Below are positions 34,596 to 44,795 of a stretch of DNA of 64,000 nt, piece by piece. The position numbers and the translations under genes were made by a program. Origin of the DNA: Scolanthus callimorphus (lineage: Eukaryota > Cnidaria > Anthozoa > Actiniaria > Edwardsiidae). How positions within the stretch are numbered: position 1 is the first letter of the stretch; each line of letters starts with the position of its first letter. Under the pieces are notes generated by a model. The model ran no database searches. It had not been told where the DNA came from and saw only the letters and a program-made list of their open reading frames with translations. The stretch lies in contig CM066918.1 of assembly GCA_033964015.1 (NCBI GenBank), positions 26,619,387 to 26,683,386 of the forward strand, given 5' to 3'.

Positions 34596-36039
34596 AGTTC
34601 GACTAGTAAGCATATAACGACCCCGGGGGCTTCTTCAAGGTGAAATACAGGGGCGGATGTACCACAGAAATGGTCAACCCTGAGTACCAGAGTCGCCAAG
34701 CTTCACTCGTTTAGACACGCAAAGCCACTAGACGTCGTTTCGCTCGTCTTGTCAGTAAATTATGCGTTTAGTAACGAGTGAAGGTTGGAGACCCAGGGTA
34801 GAAATGGTAGGAATGACCGTCAAAAAAACTGAAAAAGTGACCCCTAAAAAAACCTAGCCACAGACATTTTCGTTTTTCCTACCCTAACATCTGATCTCGC
34901 CTCGCGGTGCTGGTCAAAACTAAACCTCACGTTGGTTGGTGAAATCTCAGTACCCCACGACACTTAGTGGGGGTCGGTAGTGAGGATCCGTAAGGTGGCC
35001 TGTAAGACGGAGACATTACAGTCAAGCGTCGTAAACGATCATGCGCAAATTTGTGTATCGCTGCGTCATCAACAGAAAAGGACCTGGGGGAAATCGTGTT
35101 TTTAGAAGTATTGCTTAATACTATGTAGAGCCACTATGCAGTCATTCTACGAAGTAAAATGGCATGAGCGCATAGTATGAAACAACATATCGATCACCTT
35201 GTCCCGGTAGAAAAAGTCCAAAAAGAATACCTTTGTACGGCTTGATTGCCCCCCGTGGGTACTCGGGCTCGGTTGCCACACGCAGTTTCCTAGAACACAA
35301 GAAAAAGGCATGCACTTAGAAACAAAGTAAATAATTCCAAAGCTTACTGAGCAATATTGATAATAGACGATTCCAGCTACAATGAATGCGCGCGCTACGT
35401 TGTGTTACTTCACAAATCAAGTGCCTTGTATGCGCGCGTTGCATGTTGGTAGCTCTGTTACATTCCAAAGGTATTTCTAAAGTAAAGAGAGCGAGCGCAC
35501 TTGTATAGCTGGAATCGTCCATCCCCATTCTCGTACCCAGAGCTCCCCGACTCGTCTGCTCGCGGGGGAGGCTCCGGACACAACCATTTGAAGACCTTCG
35601 CCGATTGGCTGATTTTGAACGTTGGAGCATGCGCAGAAAGTTGTTTCCCACAACAGCTCTGTATCAAATCTCGCGCATTCGTCAATGGCTGTCACCAAAC
35701 CTCCCCCGCGTGTTGACGAGCAGGGGAGCTCTGGGTAAGAGATTGGTCCATCCCCGCTTAAGAGATTGGTCCATCTCCGGTTTACACATAAAATAAAAAT
35801 GGAATACATTAGCGTTATCTCATCACGAAGGGTGGAGTTATGGGGAAGAGGTCGCGACTGCAGAGGCGATGAGTATGCAGCGAGAGGGATGTGGGGTGTC
35901 ACCCGGGGGGGGGGGGGGGGGGGTTGAGAAATGAGGGGGGGGGAGGGGGATAGTTACTTCCCCCCTCACACCCAGAAATTCTTAAGTCATACCCCCCTTC
36001 TATGACTGAAAAATAAGAGTCATCCTCCGCTCTTGGAAG
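34596..36039. other. repeats only
   Basis: Contains a dispersed-repeat segment (34688-34795), an inverted pair at 35505-35575 and 35690-35780 (CCCAGAGCTCCCC / GGGGAGCTCTGGG and two AGAGATTGGTCCATC direct copies), and poly-G tracts at 35907-35945. No gene seen. Confidence 0.45.
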
Positions 36040-36559
36040 TGAACAATCTTAAGAAAAAGGTGGAAAACATTAAGCAAAAAATTTCTAAACATGATGATAC
36101 TCCTTTAGTAGCAGAACTGGAAAAATTCAAACAGGGCTCTCCTGTCATCATAGATTTAATGAAGACATAACACATGTAATTACCACTGAAATCCAGAAAA
36201 AGATTACACGATTGAGTGACGATCTTGATAGAGCATTGCAGAAATATAAATCAACGTATGCTATTGGTTCGAAATCAAGATCACCAAAAGCCAGAAGAAA
36301 GAAAGATAAACGAAAAGCTAAGAAAAGGAACTTTGAGGCAACTGAAAACAGAAAAAAGAGAGCCTGTTTTATATTTAAGTCGCTAGGTGGGAATCCTGTT
36401 GATGGAGAATATGACCCTGGTGCTCAAATCGATGATGTTGATCTAGACGCACTAACTCTGTTCACATCTCTCACTGATCAAGCTTGTCTGAAAGACCTGC
36501 AGATATCTAGTTGCTTTGTAGGAGAAGCTGCAATGACCATCCAGGAATTTTTGTTATAG
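36040..36559 (+). pseudogene. fragment encoding a lysine-rich coiled-coil protein, frameshifted
   Basis: Two plus-strand frames read one after the other. The first begins at about 36042 (NNLKKKVENIKQKISKHDD) and the second runs from about 36150 to 36559. The second has a leucine/lysine heptad pattern, a strongly basic stretch (KARRKKDKRKAKKR, about 36286-36335) and an acidic tail. There is no ATG near the start, the frame changes at about 36145, and parts of the 3' end are repeated just downstream. It is probably a decayed gene or transposon piece; the family is not recognised. Confidence 0.35.
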
Positions 36560-36785
36560 CTCAGAACTTATAGCTTGGAACTCAGCGATATCTCTGTTTA
36601 CCGTACATCTCTCACTGATCAAAACGGTCGAGTTGCTTTGTAGTAGAAGCTGCAATGACCATCTAGGAATTTTATATGGAACGTTACATCTTGGAACTCT
36701 ATAACTAAAATTCCTGGATGGTCATTGCAGCTTCTCCTCAACAAAGCAACATCTCTGCAGGTCTCTCAGACAAGCTTGATCAGTG
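36560..36785. repeat. direct and inverted copies of the preceding 3' end
   Basis: The stretch TCACTGATCA...GCTGCAATGACCATC from 36470-36545 recurs in direct orientation at 36610-36665 and inverted at 36710-36785 (GATGGTCATTGCAGCTTCTC...CAAGCTTGATCAGTGAG). Confidence 0.75.
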
Positions 36786-37413
36786 AGAAATTGGCTCATA
36801 AAGTCTCACACTGAAATCATCAAAATGTTGATTAGAGTCAAAGTTCTAGCACCATTGTTATTGTTGATATACATTTTGGACAGTTATGGTACAGATATAT
36901 TTGGGTTTAATAGTGCCTACAGAATGACCAAGACAGAGAGTTGTAGCATCTTATTGTTATTGGTATATTAAAATTAGACATTGCCCCCTTCTTCACTGAG
37001 TATAATCTTAGACGTTGTCCCCCCTTTTTCAAGGCATAAATTAAGCCCCCCCCCCCCCGCACTAGATTCTCCACCGCCCCCCCCCCCCCCCCCCCCCCCT
37101 TCTGATAATTATTGCGCAGTCCCTAACGTTGAAATGGGCTGCGGCATTTATATGAGGATTGTGTACAGCGTTAACCCACCGGGGGGCAGCATGCACAGTC
37201 TCGCTGTAAATTTAATGCAGTGAAAATAGCGCTATACTTTTCCCGCGTGCTCCAGGCAAGTACAGATGAGGTAGATTGCACTGCATGAGCTCATGCTGCT
37301 CGTTCGCAGCTAGATTCCCAGTGATACAGGAGGTTTGTTCCCCTTGCGTAAGGAGGCTCGAAATAGTTTCCATCACGCGCGCGCTTGCAAACAACTTACT
37401 AGTGCAATATCAC
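36786..37413. other. no gene recognised; poly-C tracts
   Basis: C-runs at 37048-37058 and 37076-37100. Nothing else seen. Confidence 0.4.
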
Positions 37414-37621
37414 TGAGACCCCGTTCACACGACACCGGTACAAAACCGGACCGGTACAATTCTGGTACGGTACCGCGCCTGTTCATACGGTACCGGTACA
37501 ATTCTGGCACGTTTTGCAACAGTGTTCACACGGGACCGTGCACACCTAGCCGTGACAAAATTGGTCCGGTGCCGCAGCTCCCCTGTGAACACGCGACGGT
37601 ACCGTACCAGAACGGGGTCTT
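37414..37621. mobile_element. MITE with GACCCCGTTCACACG ends
   Basis: The left end GAGACCCCGTTCACACG pairs with the right end ACGGGGTCT. The interior is built of GGTACCG/CGGTACC palindromes. Non-coding. Confidence 0.7.
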
Positions 37622-37829
37622 GGTGGGTATCAGTATCCTATGGTCGATAGATGTGACGTCACCCCAGAGTCTGACCTCAACCCAACCCCCACACTTGACC
37701 ACTCGACTCATCCCCTACCACAGGCTGGCTGCTTTATAAGAAAAACATCCATATTTTCTGGCTGAGGGAACGGCCTCGAAAACGCGGCAATTTGATATTT
37801 TAAAAATTCTCTGAATAGTTCAAAAGTAT

Positions 37830-38283
37830 TGTTACGAAGCGATTCTAGTAAATTCACTAGTTAATTTGTAGTCATGCCAGTTAACATGAATTATTGTATA
37901 TTTGTAGTCATTTGTAGTTTCCCCTACGTCTACATCATAAGTACACTTTTGTAGATTACGATATTTATAAAAGTGTGGTGCTCGGAACTTCCCATTGGAA
38001 TTTAACGGTATTTCCTTTTTTTAAGATAATCCCTTTTCCCACGGTTAGTGCACATGCTCTGATCTGATAGTCTTGGTCTAAGTCCGAATTCTAGACATTG
38101 ACCGGACATTCCTACATTTGGCACTAAAAACACCCCTTATCAGGCTAATCTCCCATGGGAACCTTCCGAGAGCCAGCACCTATATAAAGCGTATGTAAGT
38201 TGAATAAAGATGTAGTAGTAGAGTAGTACAGTATAGTATGAAAATCGTGTTCAATTGAAAGACACCGATCCCGACCCGTTACA
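37830..38283 (+). repeat. 5' long terminal repeat
   Basis: 454 bp beginning TGTTACGAAG and ending CCCGTTACA, i.e. with TG...CA ends. It contains a TATATAAAG box at 38181-38189 and AATAAA at 38203-38208, as expected for U3-R-U5. The boundaries rest on the TG/CA ends and on the start of the leader that follows, because there is no second LTR to compare. Confidence 0.7.
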
Positions 38284-38284
38284 C

Positions 38285-38302
38285 TGGTGGAGAACCCGCG
38301 AC
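38285..38302 (+). promoter_or_regulatory. putative tRNA primer-binding site
   Basis: TGGTGGAGAACCCGCGAC directly follows the LTR end. The TGG start is typical of sites that pair with a tRNA CCA end. The tRNA species is not identified. Confidence 0.5.
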
Positions 38303-38489
38303 TTTCATTGCAGAACTGTGAAGGTTAGTGTGGTGTATGTTGGGTTGACAACTTTCCCTTGGATTCTTTTGAGATGGCCAGCCATTTTACACATTTTCTT
38401 TGAATAAGTTTCTGTAAAGAAATTAAAAAGCAGATTAGTACTTTCTTTGTAATGTAAGAATATTTTAAGTTTTCAAGCTGCCGGTAACC

Positions 38490-39877
38490 AGGAGTAAAGC
38501 AAAAGCCCTGGCTAGCCAGGCAGCCAGGGAAGAAGTTGGCGAAAGTTCTAAGACAGAAAAATTGAGTAAAGAAACTCAAGTTGCAAAACGTATTAGCAGT
38601 GAAATTTTGAAACGAATAAGGGCATTGACTCCTTCACGTCAGTCCACTCGAATCGAAGACGGTAGTGTATCTTCTAGTTCTGTTAGTCAACCTACGGTTG
38701 TTTTGAAGAACGTCCGCCACCTAGACCTCCATTGCCTGAAAATTTCGATGAACTTTCAATAGGCAATGAAGTAGATTTTTCTGATTTTTCTGATGAAAAA
38801 GATAGTTTTTCAAATACTGAAACTGAAGAATTTTCTGATCAACGTGAAAATTGTTGTTCTCGGACAGAAACGCCTGAATTAAGTAAGGGTGCGGATCCTC
38901 CTTTTCATAGACAATCACAAGAACAAGCTGTTGAGTTGACTGAAAGCATGTCTTCTCCAGGTCTTTTAACGGCAATTAGAGAAATGTCGGACCGTTTTGA
39001 TAATGAATTCGATAGTCTAAGGGCGCTAAACGAAGAAAAAGAAAGAAGGATTGCGCAAATACAAGATTCATATCTTGACGCAGTGAATTTGAAGGGAATG
39101 TTTACCACACCTATTTTCAAGGGCGAACAAAAAGAAGATGTGACAGAGTTCATAACTAGTTTTTTACAAATGGCTAATTTTTGTAATTGGACTGAAGAAA
39201 AGCAGGCTCAAGGTTTGCCTTTGTGTCTGAAAGGAAATGCTTTGGCTTGGTTCAACTCACTGAAAGACAAAGACGACCTAACGATACATGAGATTATAGA
39301 AAAAATGAAAGAACAATTTGCATCAAGTGCTTCCAATTGGCGCCTCAGACAAATGCTGTGTAAAAGGAAACAAAAGCCAAACGAGCCGCTTTCTGATTAT
39401 GTAACGGACATACGACAGCAATGTATTAGGTTGAACTTACCTAAGTCGGAGTGGCTTCATTACTTTGTCGATGGTCTAAAAGACGAAATCAAAGAATATG
39501 TTGTTTTAAGGGAACCGGATACCTTTGAAAAAGCAGAAAATTACGCCATGCTAAAAGATAGCATAACTCAACGTTCCGCTGTTGCGCCTGTCGTAGACAC
39601 TAAGCAAATTACACAGGAAATCGTGGGTCAACTAAAAGGGCTGATGTTTTCTCAGAATAATTCAGCACCAATAAATGCTGCAATTCGTGAGGAAAGACCA
39701 ACTTTTAGCCAAATCGGTCAACGACAGACTAATTTTCAGCATGAAAACCAGAACATAGACATGCAAGAAATGATCAGACAGGAGGTTAGAAAACAAATGG
39801 GAAGTCAGCTTAACCCCCAAGCCCCAGTCTTTCGACCCCAACCCGTAGGAATTTTTACAGGGGACAGAGAAGTGTAG
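38490..39877 (+). pseudogene. gag: Gag of the Ty3/Gypsy element
   Basis: Coding sequence is visible from about 38490 in one frame and continues, after a frame change at about 38700, to a stop at 39877. The capsid core (around 39100-39560) has the retrotransposon Gag pattern: FKGEQKEDVTEFITSF, then LKGNALAWFNSL, then a C-terminal helix bundle ending near EKAENYAML. It would package the element RNA in cytoplasmic particles. The N-terminal frame break and the separate zinc knuckle indicate decay, although a programmed shift at the 3' side is possible. Confidence 0.85.
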
Positions 39878-39879
39878 AA

Positions 39880-40031
39880 GGACGTCCTTTTTGTACCAAT
39901 TGCAATATTTACGGGCATACTTACTACAATTGTAGGCGAAGGAACCTGGGAAATCGCAATCAATATCAAAGGGACCCTAGAATCCCTCCCCAGAATTTTC
40001 AAGCCATTCGTTCTGGACGTCAAAGTCGGCC
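39880..40031 (+). pseudogene. Gag nucleocapsid zinc knuckle in a shifted frame
   Basis: A canonical CX2CX4HX4C knuckle (CTNCNIYGHTYYNC) begins at 39892 in a frame one base away from the main Gag frame, and is followed by a basic, proline-rich tail. Confidence 0.75.
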
Positions 40032-40091
40032 ATATCCCGCCCAGGGAAACTAAAAAAGGCCTCTGTCTCGAACGGTAACTCTGGAATTAGC

Positions 40092-40837
40092 GTGATAGGG
40101 GCCACAAATCAGAATCATAAACACAGACGAGAAATAAGACAACCAACTAAGCTTTCAGCCAAAAGGAAACGCGTTACAACTGCAAATTCAGATGATACTT
40201 CTAAACTTTCAAGCATTGAACAAAAACATGTGTCAAAACAAATTAATGAAGAAAATTTAATACAACTCGATGTCTATGAAAACAAAATTCCTGCGCAGGA
40301 AATAGTTCAAGAAATAAATGACATCATGATTGAAGAAATCGAATTTTTGGGAAAAACATTTGAGGGGACGCCTTCAAGCACAAGTACCAATAATATCGAA
40401 ATCTTTGAAGAAAAAGTCATGAAACATTTAGTACCGGTATTACAAAGAATTGAATGTGATCACAAGAAAGATGAAACTTCAAATCATGAGAATGAAGAAA
40501 ACCATGAAATTCAAACAGGCTCAAAAGAAATCTTAACAAGTATGAAACAAAATGACACAACAAGAAAATCTAAAGACAATGATGCATCAGTATTTGAAAA
40601 TAACAGGAATCATGATCAAACAGAAAATGAAGAACAAGAGAATTTCAATGTAAACATTACGCAAATTTACGAAAACACAGAAGAGCCAAAACTAGACAAT
40701 TATGAAGTGACAAGTAAAGATTCAAAATATGCAGTTACCTTTCCGATTGATATTCGTGCGTTATCCGTCCAAGGAAAAATTGGCGAAAGAAATACAAGTT
40801 TCCTTATTGATAGTGGAGCAGCAATTTCCGCTATTAG
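40092..40837 (+). pseudogene. protease region, left part (interrupted)
   Basis: A long Asn/Glu/Lys-rich linker of about 220 codons leads into the aspartic protease. The active-site motif D-S-G with its hydrophobic lead-in is at about 40809-40817. The frame runs into the Polinton at 40838, seven codons beyond the DSG. The rest of the domain resumes at 57968 in the frame expected after a clean insertion. Confidence 0.85.
40832..40837. repeat. left target-site duplication (TATTAG)
   Basis: It directly abuts the Polinton's AGTAGTATATAG terminus and is identical to 57962-57967. Six-base duplications are the rule for Polintons. Confidence 0.95.
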
Positions 40838-40855
40838 AGTAGTATATAGAGTGGA

Positions 40856-41058
40856 TATACGCCTATTTTTATACGCCTATTTTTATACGCCTATTTTTAT
40901 ACGCCTATTTTTATACGCCTATTTTTATACGCCTATTTTTATACGCCTATTTTTATACGCCTATTTTTATACGCCTATTTTTATACGCCTATTTTATACG
41001 CCTATTTTATACGCCTATTTTATACGCCTATTTTATACGCCTATTTTTATACGCCTCT
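40856..41058. repeat. TATACGCCTATTTT tandem array (left TIR)
   Basis: About 14-15 copies of a 14-bp unit with some 13-bp variants. The open frame of Y-x-x-P-I-F-I-R type read across it is an artefact. Partner array at 57742-57944. Confidence 0.95.
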
Positions 41059-41204
41059 CATTTCATCTATAAAAGCTGGTGTGTGAGCGATGTGAGGTAT
41101 TCACAAAGATGCGTGGAACTCAGTTTGAGCAAAGAGTGGAAGCTTCGTAGTCAGTTGGTAGACTAATTATCAATTCATAAATAATATGTAACCTAAAATT
41201 TCGA

Positions 41205-41983
41205 TCGGAAGATCTTCGGGAAGTGTTCGGAAGATTAGCGGAAGTGTTCGTAAGGTCTTCGGAAAGTTTTCGGAAGGTCTTCGGAAAGTGCTCGGATGGT
41301 CTTTGGAAGGTCTTCGGAAAGCATTCGGAAGTGCTCGGAAGGTCTTCGGAAGTGTTCGGAATGTCTTCGGAAGACATTCGGAAGTGCTCGGAAGGTCTTC
41401 GGACGGTCTTCGGAAGACCTTCGGGAATGTTCGGGTGATCTTCGGAAGTGTTCGGAAGGTCTTCGGAAGTGCTCGGAAGGTCTTCGGAAGGTCTTCGGAC
41501 GGTCTTCGGAAGACCTTCGGGAAGTGTTCGGGTGATCTTCGGAAGTGTTCGGAAGGTGTTCGGAAAGTGCTCGGAAGGTCTTCGGGAAGTGCTCGGAAGA
41601 ACTTCGGAAAGTATTCGGAAGTGCTCGGAAAGTCTTCGGAAAGTGTTCGGGTGATCTTCGGAAGTGTTCGGAAGACCTTCGGAAAGTGTTATGAAGGTCT
41701 TCGGAAGACATTCGGAAAGTGTTCGGGTGATCTTCGGAAGTGTTCGGAAAGTGTTCGGAAGGCCTTCGGAAGTGTTCGGAAGGTCTTCGGAAGTGTTCGG
41801 AAAGTCTTCGGAAGGTCTTCAGAAGTGTTCGGAAGGTCTTCGGAAGACCTTCGGAAAGTGTTCGGGTGATCTTCGGAAGTGTTCGGAAGGCCTTCGGAAG
41901 TGTTCGGAAAGTGTTCGGAAAGTGTTCGGAAGATCGTCGGAAGTGCTCGGAAGATCATCGGAGGTCTTCGGATATGTTCGGAA
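41205..41983. repeat. TTCGGAAG-type tandem array (left TIR)
   Basis: Units of about 10-12 bp (GGTCTTCGGAA, GTGTTCGGAA, GTGCTCGGAA) in a varied order. It is open in several frames on both strands because no unit contains a stop; those frames are not genes. The partner array (57026-57596) is about 210 bp shorter. Confidence 0.95.
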
Positions 41984-41990
41984 ATTATCC

Positions 41991-43237
41991 TATGTGTCCT
42001 ACCAGTCCTAGCGCCCTAGTGTCCTATCTGTCCTAGTGTCCTACTTGTCCTAGTAGTGTCCTAGTAGTGTCCTAGTAGTGTCCTACTTGTCCTAGTAGTG
42101 TCCTACTTGTCCTAGTAGTGTCCTAGTGTCCTATCTGTCCTAGTGTCCTACTTGTCCTAGTAGTGTCCTATTTGTCCTAGTAGTGTCCTAGTAGTGTCCT
42201 AGTAGTGTCCTACTTGTCCTAGTAGTGTCCTATCTGTCCTACTTGCCCTATTTGTCCTATCTGTCCTAGTGTCCTAGTGTCCTACTTGTCCTAGTAGTGT
42301 CCTAGTGTCCTATCTGTCCTAGTGTCCTATCTGTCCTAGTGTCCTACTTGTCCTAGTGTCCTACTTGTCCTAGTAGTGTCCTAGTAGTGTCCTAGTAGTG
42401 TCCTATCTGTCCTAGTGTCCTATTTGTCCTAGTAATGTCCTAGTAGTGTCCTAGTGTCCTACTTGTCCTAGTAGTGTCCTACTTGTCCTAGTAGTGTCCT
42501 AGTGTCCTACTTGTCCTAGTAGTGTCCTATCTGTCCTATCTGTCCTAGTGTCCTACTTGTCCTAGTAGTGTCCTATCTGTCCTAGTGTCCTATCTGTCCT
42601 AGTGTCCTACTTGTCCTACTTGTCCTACTTGTCCTAGTAGTGTCCTAGTGTCCTATCTGTCCTACTTGTCCTACTTGTCCTAGTGTCCTACTTGTCCTAG
42701 TAGTGTCCTAGTGTCCTATCTGTCCTAGTGTCCTACTTGTCCTAGTGTCCTACTTGTCCTAGTAGTGTCCTAGTGTCCTACTTGTCCTAGTAGTGTCCTA
42801 GTAGTGTCCTATCTGTCCTAGTGTCCTATTTGTCCTAGTAATGTCCTAGTAGTGTCCTAGTGTCCTACTTGTCCTAGTAGTGTCCTACTTGTCCTAGTAG
42901 TGTCCTAGTGTCCTACTTGTCCTAGTAGTGTCCTATCTGTCCTATCTGTCCTAGTGTCCTACTTGTCCTAGTAGTGTCCTATCTGTCCTAGTGTCCTATC
43001 TGTCCTAGTGTCCTACTTGTCCTACTTGTCCTACTTGTCCTAGTAGTGTCCTAGTGTCCTATCTGTCCTACTTGTCCTACTTGTCCTAGTGTCCTACTTG
43101 TCCTAGTAGTGTCCTAGTGTCCTATCTGTCCTAGTGTCCTATCTGTCCTAGTGTCCTACTTGTTCTAGTGTCCTACTTGTCCTAGTAGTGTCCTAGTGTC
43201 CTATCTGTCCTAGTGTCCTACTTGTCCTAGTGTCCCA
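41991..43237. repeat. TGTCCTA-type tandem array (left TIR)
   Basis: The core TGTCCTA is separated by spacers G, CT, TC and GTAG, giving 8-, 9- and 11-bp steps in a non-periodic order. A block of about 330 bp starting near 42400 recurs near 42806 (the rare variant TATTTGTCCTAGTAATG is at 42421 and 42827), i.e. a 406-bp tandem duplication not present in the partner array. Confidence 0.95.
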
Positions 43238-43282
43238 AGAGGAGGATAAGGCTAGACATTAGGGTCCAAAGGTCAATTTACC

Positions 43283-43400
43283 ATCGGATCGAAATCCACC
43301 AATCAGAAGGCTAGAATCACGCAACCAATCAGATTGCGTGCTTAACGCACCAATCAAATTACTGGGATTTCGATGACGTCATCCCACTAGTATATAAAGG
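43283..43400 (+). promoter_or_regulatory. left inward promoter in the TIR
   Basis: Three inverted CCAAT boxes (ACCAATCAG, AACCAATCAG, CACCAATCAA) lie between the inverted pair CGGATCGAAATCC and GGATTTCGAT. A perfect CRE-type palindrome TGACGTCA (43374-43381) and a TATATAAAGG box (43391-43400) follow. The same elements occur at the right end. It should fire toward the plus-strand genes from about 43465. Confidence 0.75.
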
Positions 43401-43464
43401 CAAGAGCTCAGTTTGAGATCACAGTCTTCCTCTGCTAGCCGTTGTAGGAGGAGGAACGAATTCA

Positions 43465-43647
43465 ATGGATAATTTCTTAACGTCGCTGGCAAATGCATTT
43501 GGCACTGCACTTGGGACTACACTTGGTGTTGGAATAGGGTTCTCATTAATATTCTCACAAGCGTCGTCTGCACAGCCAATGCTAATTACGGATGATGACT
43601 ACAGCCTACCCAACAACATGGAAGAACAGAGAGAAGAATCAGAATGA
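43465..43647 (+). CDS. small protein with a glycine-rich hydrophobic segment
   Basis: 60 residues, ATG at 43465, 65 bp after the TATA box. Residues 8-31 (AFGTALGTTLGVGIGFSLIF core) form a likely transmembrane helix, followed by an acidic tail. It is the first frame behind the left TIR promoter. No family is recognised. It could be a membrane protein of its own or a first exon of the following gene. Confidence 0.5.
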   Translation: MDNFLTSLANAFGTALGTTLGVGIGFSLIFSQASSAQPMLITDDDYSLPNNMEEQREESE

Positions 43648-43678
43648 GTGCGCGGAGAGTACATTAGAGGATATCTAG

Positions 43679-44279
43679 GCAATACTTGACTTTGATGGTT
43701 ACTACGTGCAGAAAGAATTCTGGTGCAAGGAAGCAGGAATTATCTTTGATGACGACGAGGATGTCAAGGGACAGCACTTTACGTTCCCTATAAAATTTAA
43801 AGAACTGAAAAATGCAAAAGACTACGCCTGTGCCAAGAAGGCCTATATGATACACCGTCTACGATTTGACTTTGCATGGAAGCATTCTCTACCCTACACG
43901 GAACTGGACCAAGTGGTGCAAAACTGGTATACACAGGACTTGAAGTCTGTCTGTCGCCTACAAGGGCGGGTGTCACGAGAAACGATTGCTGGATAAACTC
44001 AGCATTCCCAATGTCAATTTGGAGGATTATGGGTGCCCCAAGTTCGAAGAACTGTTCAAGACCTATGCTCAAGATGAACTTTTGTCTACAAGTGGTGGTT
44101 TTCACGTATTTCTACCCTTTGCAAGCGCTGTTCACGTGTTGAAGTGGCCGTATTCTGGAAATGGCTCAAGCAAACAAGATACATGGTGTAAGAACTCTTT
44201 TTTATTAATAATACAAGGACATTACTGTTATAAACTTCTTGTAATAATAAAAGTTGAGAGCATAACATTGTCTCTTTAG
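43679..44279 (+). pseudogene. conserved-type Polinton gene, frameshifted, function unknown
   Basis: The reading frame begins after a TAG at about 43675, without an ATG, with a DFDGYYVQKEF start. It carries an FP..FKEL and a Y-T-E-L-D-Q segment, and shifts frame between about 43945 and 43985. It then continues with the NLEDYGCPKFEEL motif and ends by 44279. I recall a recurrent Polinton-associated protein with a D-x-x-G-F/Y start and a later LED-x-GCP motif; its function is not known to me. The shift and the missing start suggest a broken copy or spliced exons. An AATAAA lies at 44246-44251. Confidence 0.55.
44201..44206 (-). terminator. polyadenylation signal for the leftmost minus-strand gene
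   Basis: AATAAA on the minus strand 74 bp after the stop codon at 44280. The plus-strand AATAAA at 44246 overlaps this convergent 3' region. Confidence 0.5.
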
Positions 44280-44747
44280 TTAAAACGGTTGCCATTCTCG
44301 GAGGGGTCGAGGCTTTCTTCTTGGTACACTAACGGAACGTCTTCGTGGTGTCCCGGATGGTGGTGTAGGTAAACGCTTTGTTTTTGGAGTAGCAGGTGTC
44401 TTGGTAGGAGGGGAAGGTAAAACCAAATCCTCTTCTTCAATGTCATCATCATCATCTTCTTGTTGCTGCTGTTTCATCCTTTTTAGTAAAGATAGTGGGC
44501 TTTTGTCTTTTACTTGTCTTGTTAGCCGGTTGTAACGTTGTAGAATTTGATCGTAACGTTGTACTTTGACGTCAGGAGGAAGTGAAGTGTCATTCAAGAT
44601 GGCTTGCATTTCTCCATCCAGTCGTGCCAGTACACGGTATTGAGGTGCCGTTTCCACTTTTTGCTTGGTACGCAGCATGTTTACTAAATAATCAGGAACC
44701 ATAGCCATACGATGAGCTCCACCACCACCTTTTGCTGTTGTTGACAT
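44280..44747 (-). CDS. Polinton small protein with acidic middle and basic tail
   Basis: 155 residues, ATG at 44747, TATAAAG box at 44800-44794 about 50 bp upstream. A helical N-terminal half contains the motif VPDYLVNMLRTKQK and then LDGEMQAIL...KVQRYDQILQRY. A Q/D/E-rich stretch and a Pro/Arg-rich tail (RRRSVSVPRRKPRP) follow. This layout recurs in animal Polintons next to the packaging and core genes. A structural or core-associated role is inference. Confidence 0.7.
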   Translation of the reverse strand: MSTTAKGGGGAHRMAMVPDYLVNMLRTKQKVETAPQYRVLARLDGEMQAILNDTSLPPDVKVQRYDQILQRYNRLTRQVKDKSPLSLLKRMKQQQQEDDDDDIEEEDLVLPSPPTKTPATPKTKRLPTPPSGTPRRRSVSVPRRKPRPLREWQPF

Positions 44748-44795
44748 GATGACGTCTTGAAAGCAACTGACGTAAATGTCTTGTTTAACAACACT

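Larger units (their letters stand above)
40838..43456 (+). repeat. left terminal inverted repeat of the Polinton
   Basis: About 2.6 kb, inverted relative to 55505-57961. Order from the tip: 14-bp AT-rich repeats, a 145-bp unique spacer, a TTCGGAAG-type array, a GTCCTA-type array, and a promoter block ending in a shared 5' leader (GTTGTAGGAGGAGGAA). The unique spacer (41060-41204) matches its partner except for one inserted base. Confidence 0.95.

Noticed and set aside
40856..41058. Repetitive protein continuing the Gypsy protease frame
   Set aside because: The frame has crossed the Polinton boundary at 40838 and only reads the AT-rich TIR array.
41120..42036. Several open frames of 70-190 codons on both strands
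   Set aside because: They are translations of the TTCGGAAG-type array in the Polinton TIR and occur in parallel at 56975-57646 in the inverse copy.
41991..43237. CRISPR-like or telomere-like array
   Set aside because: Units are 8-11 bp with no unique spacers, the setting is eukaryotic, and the same array is mirrored at the other end of the Polinton.
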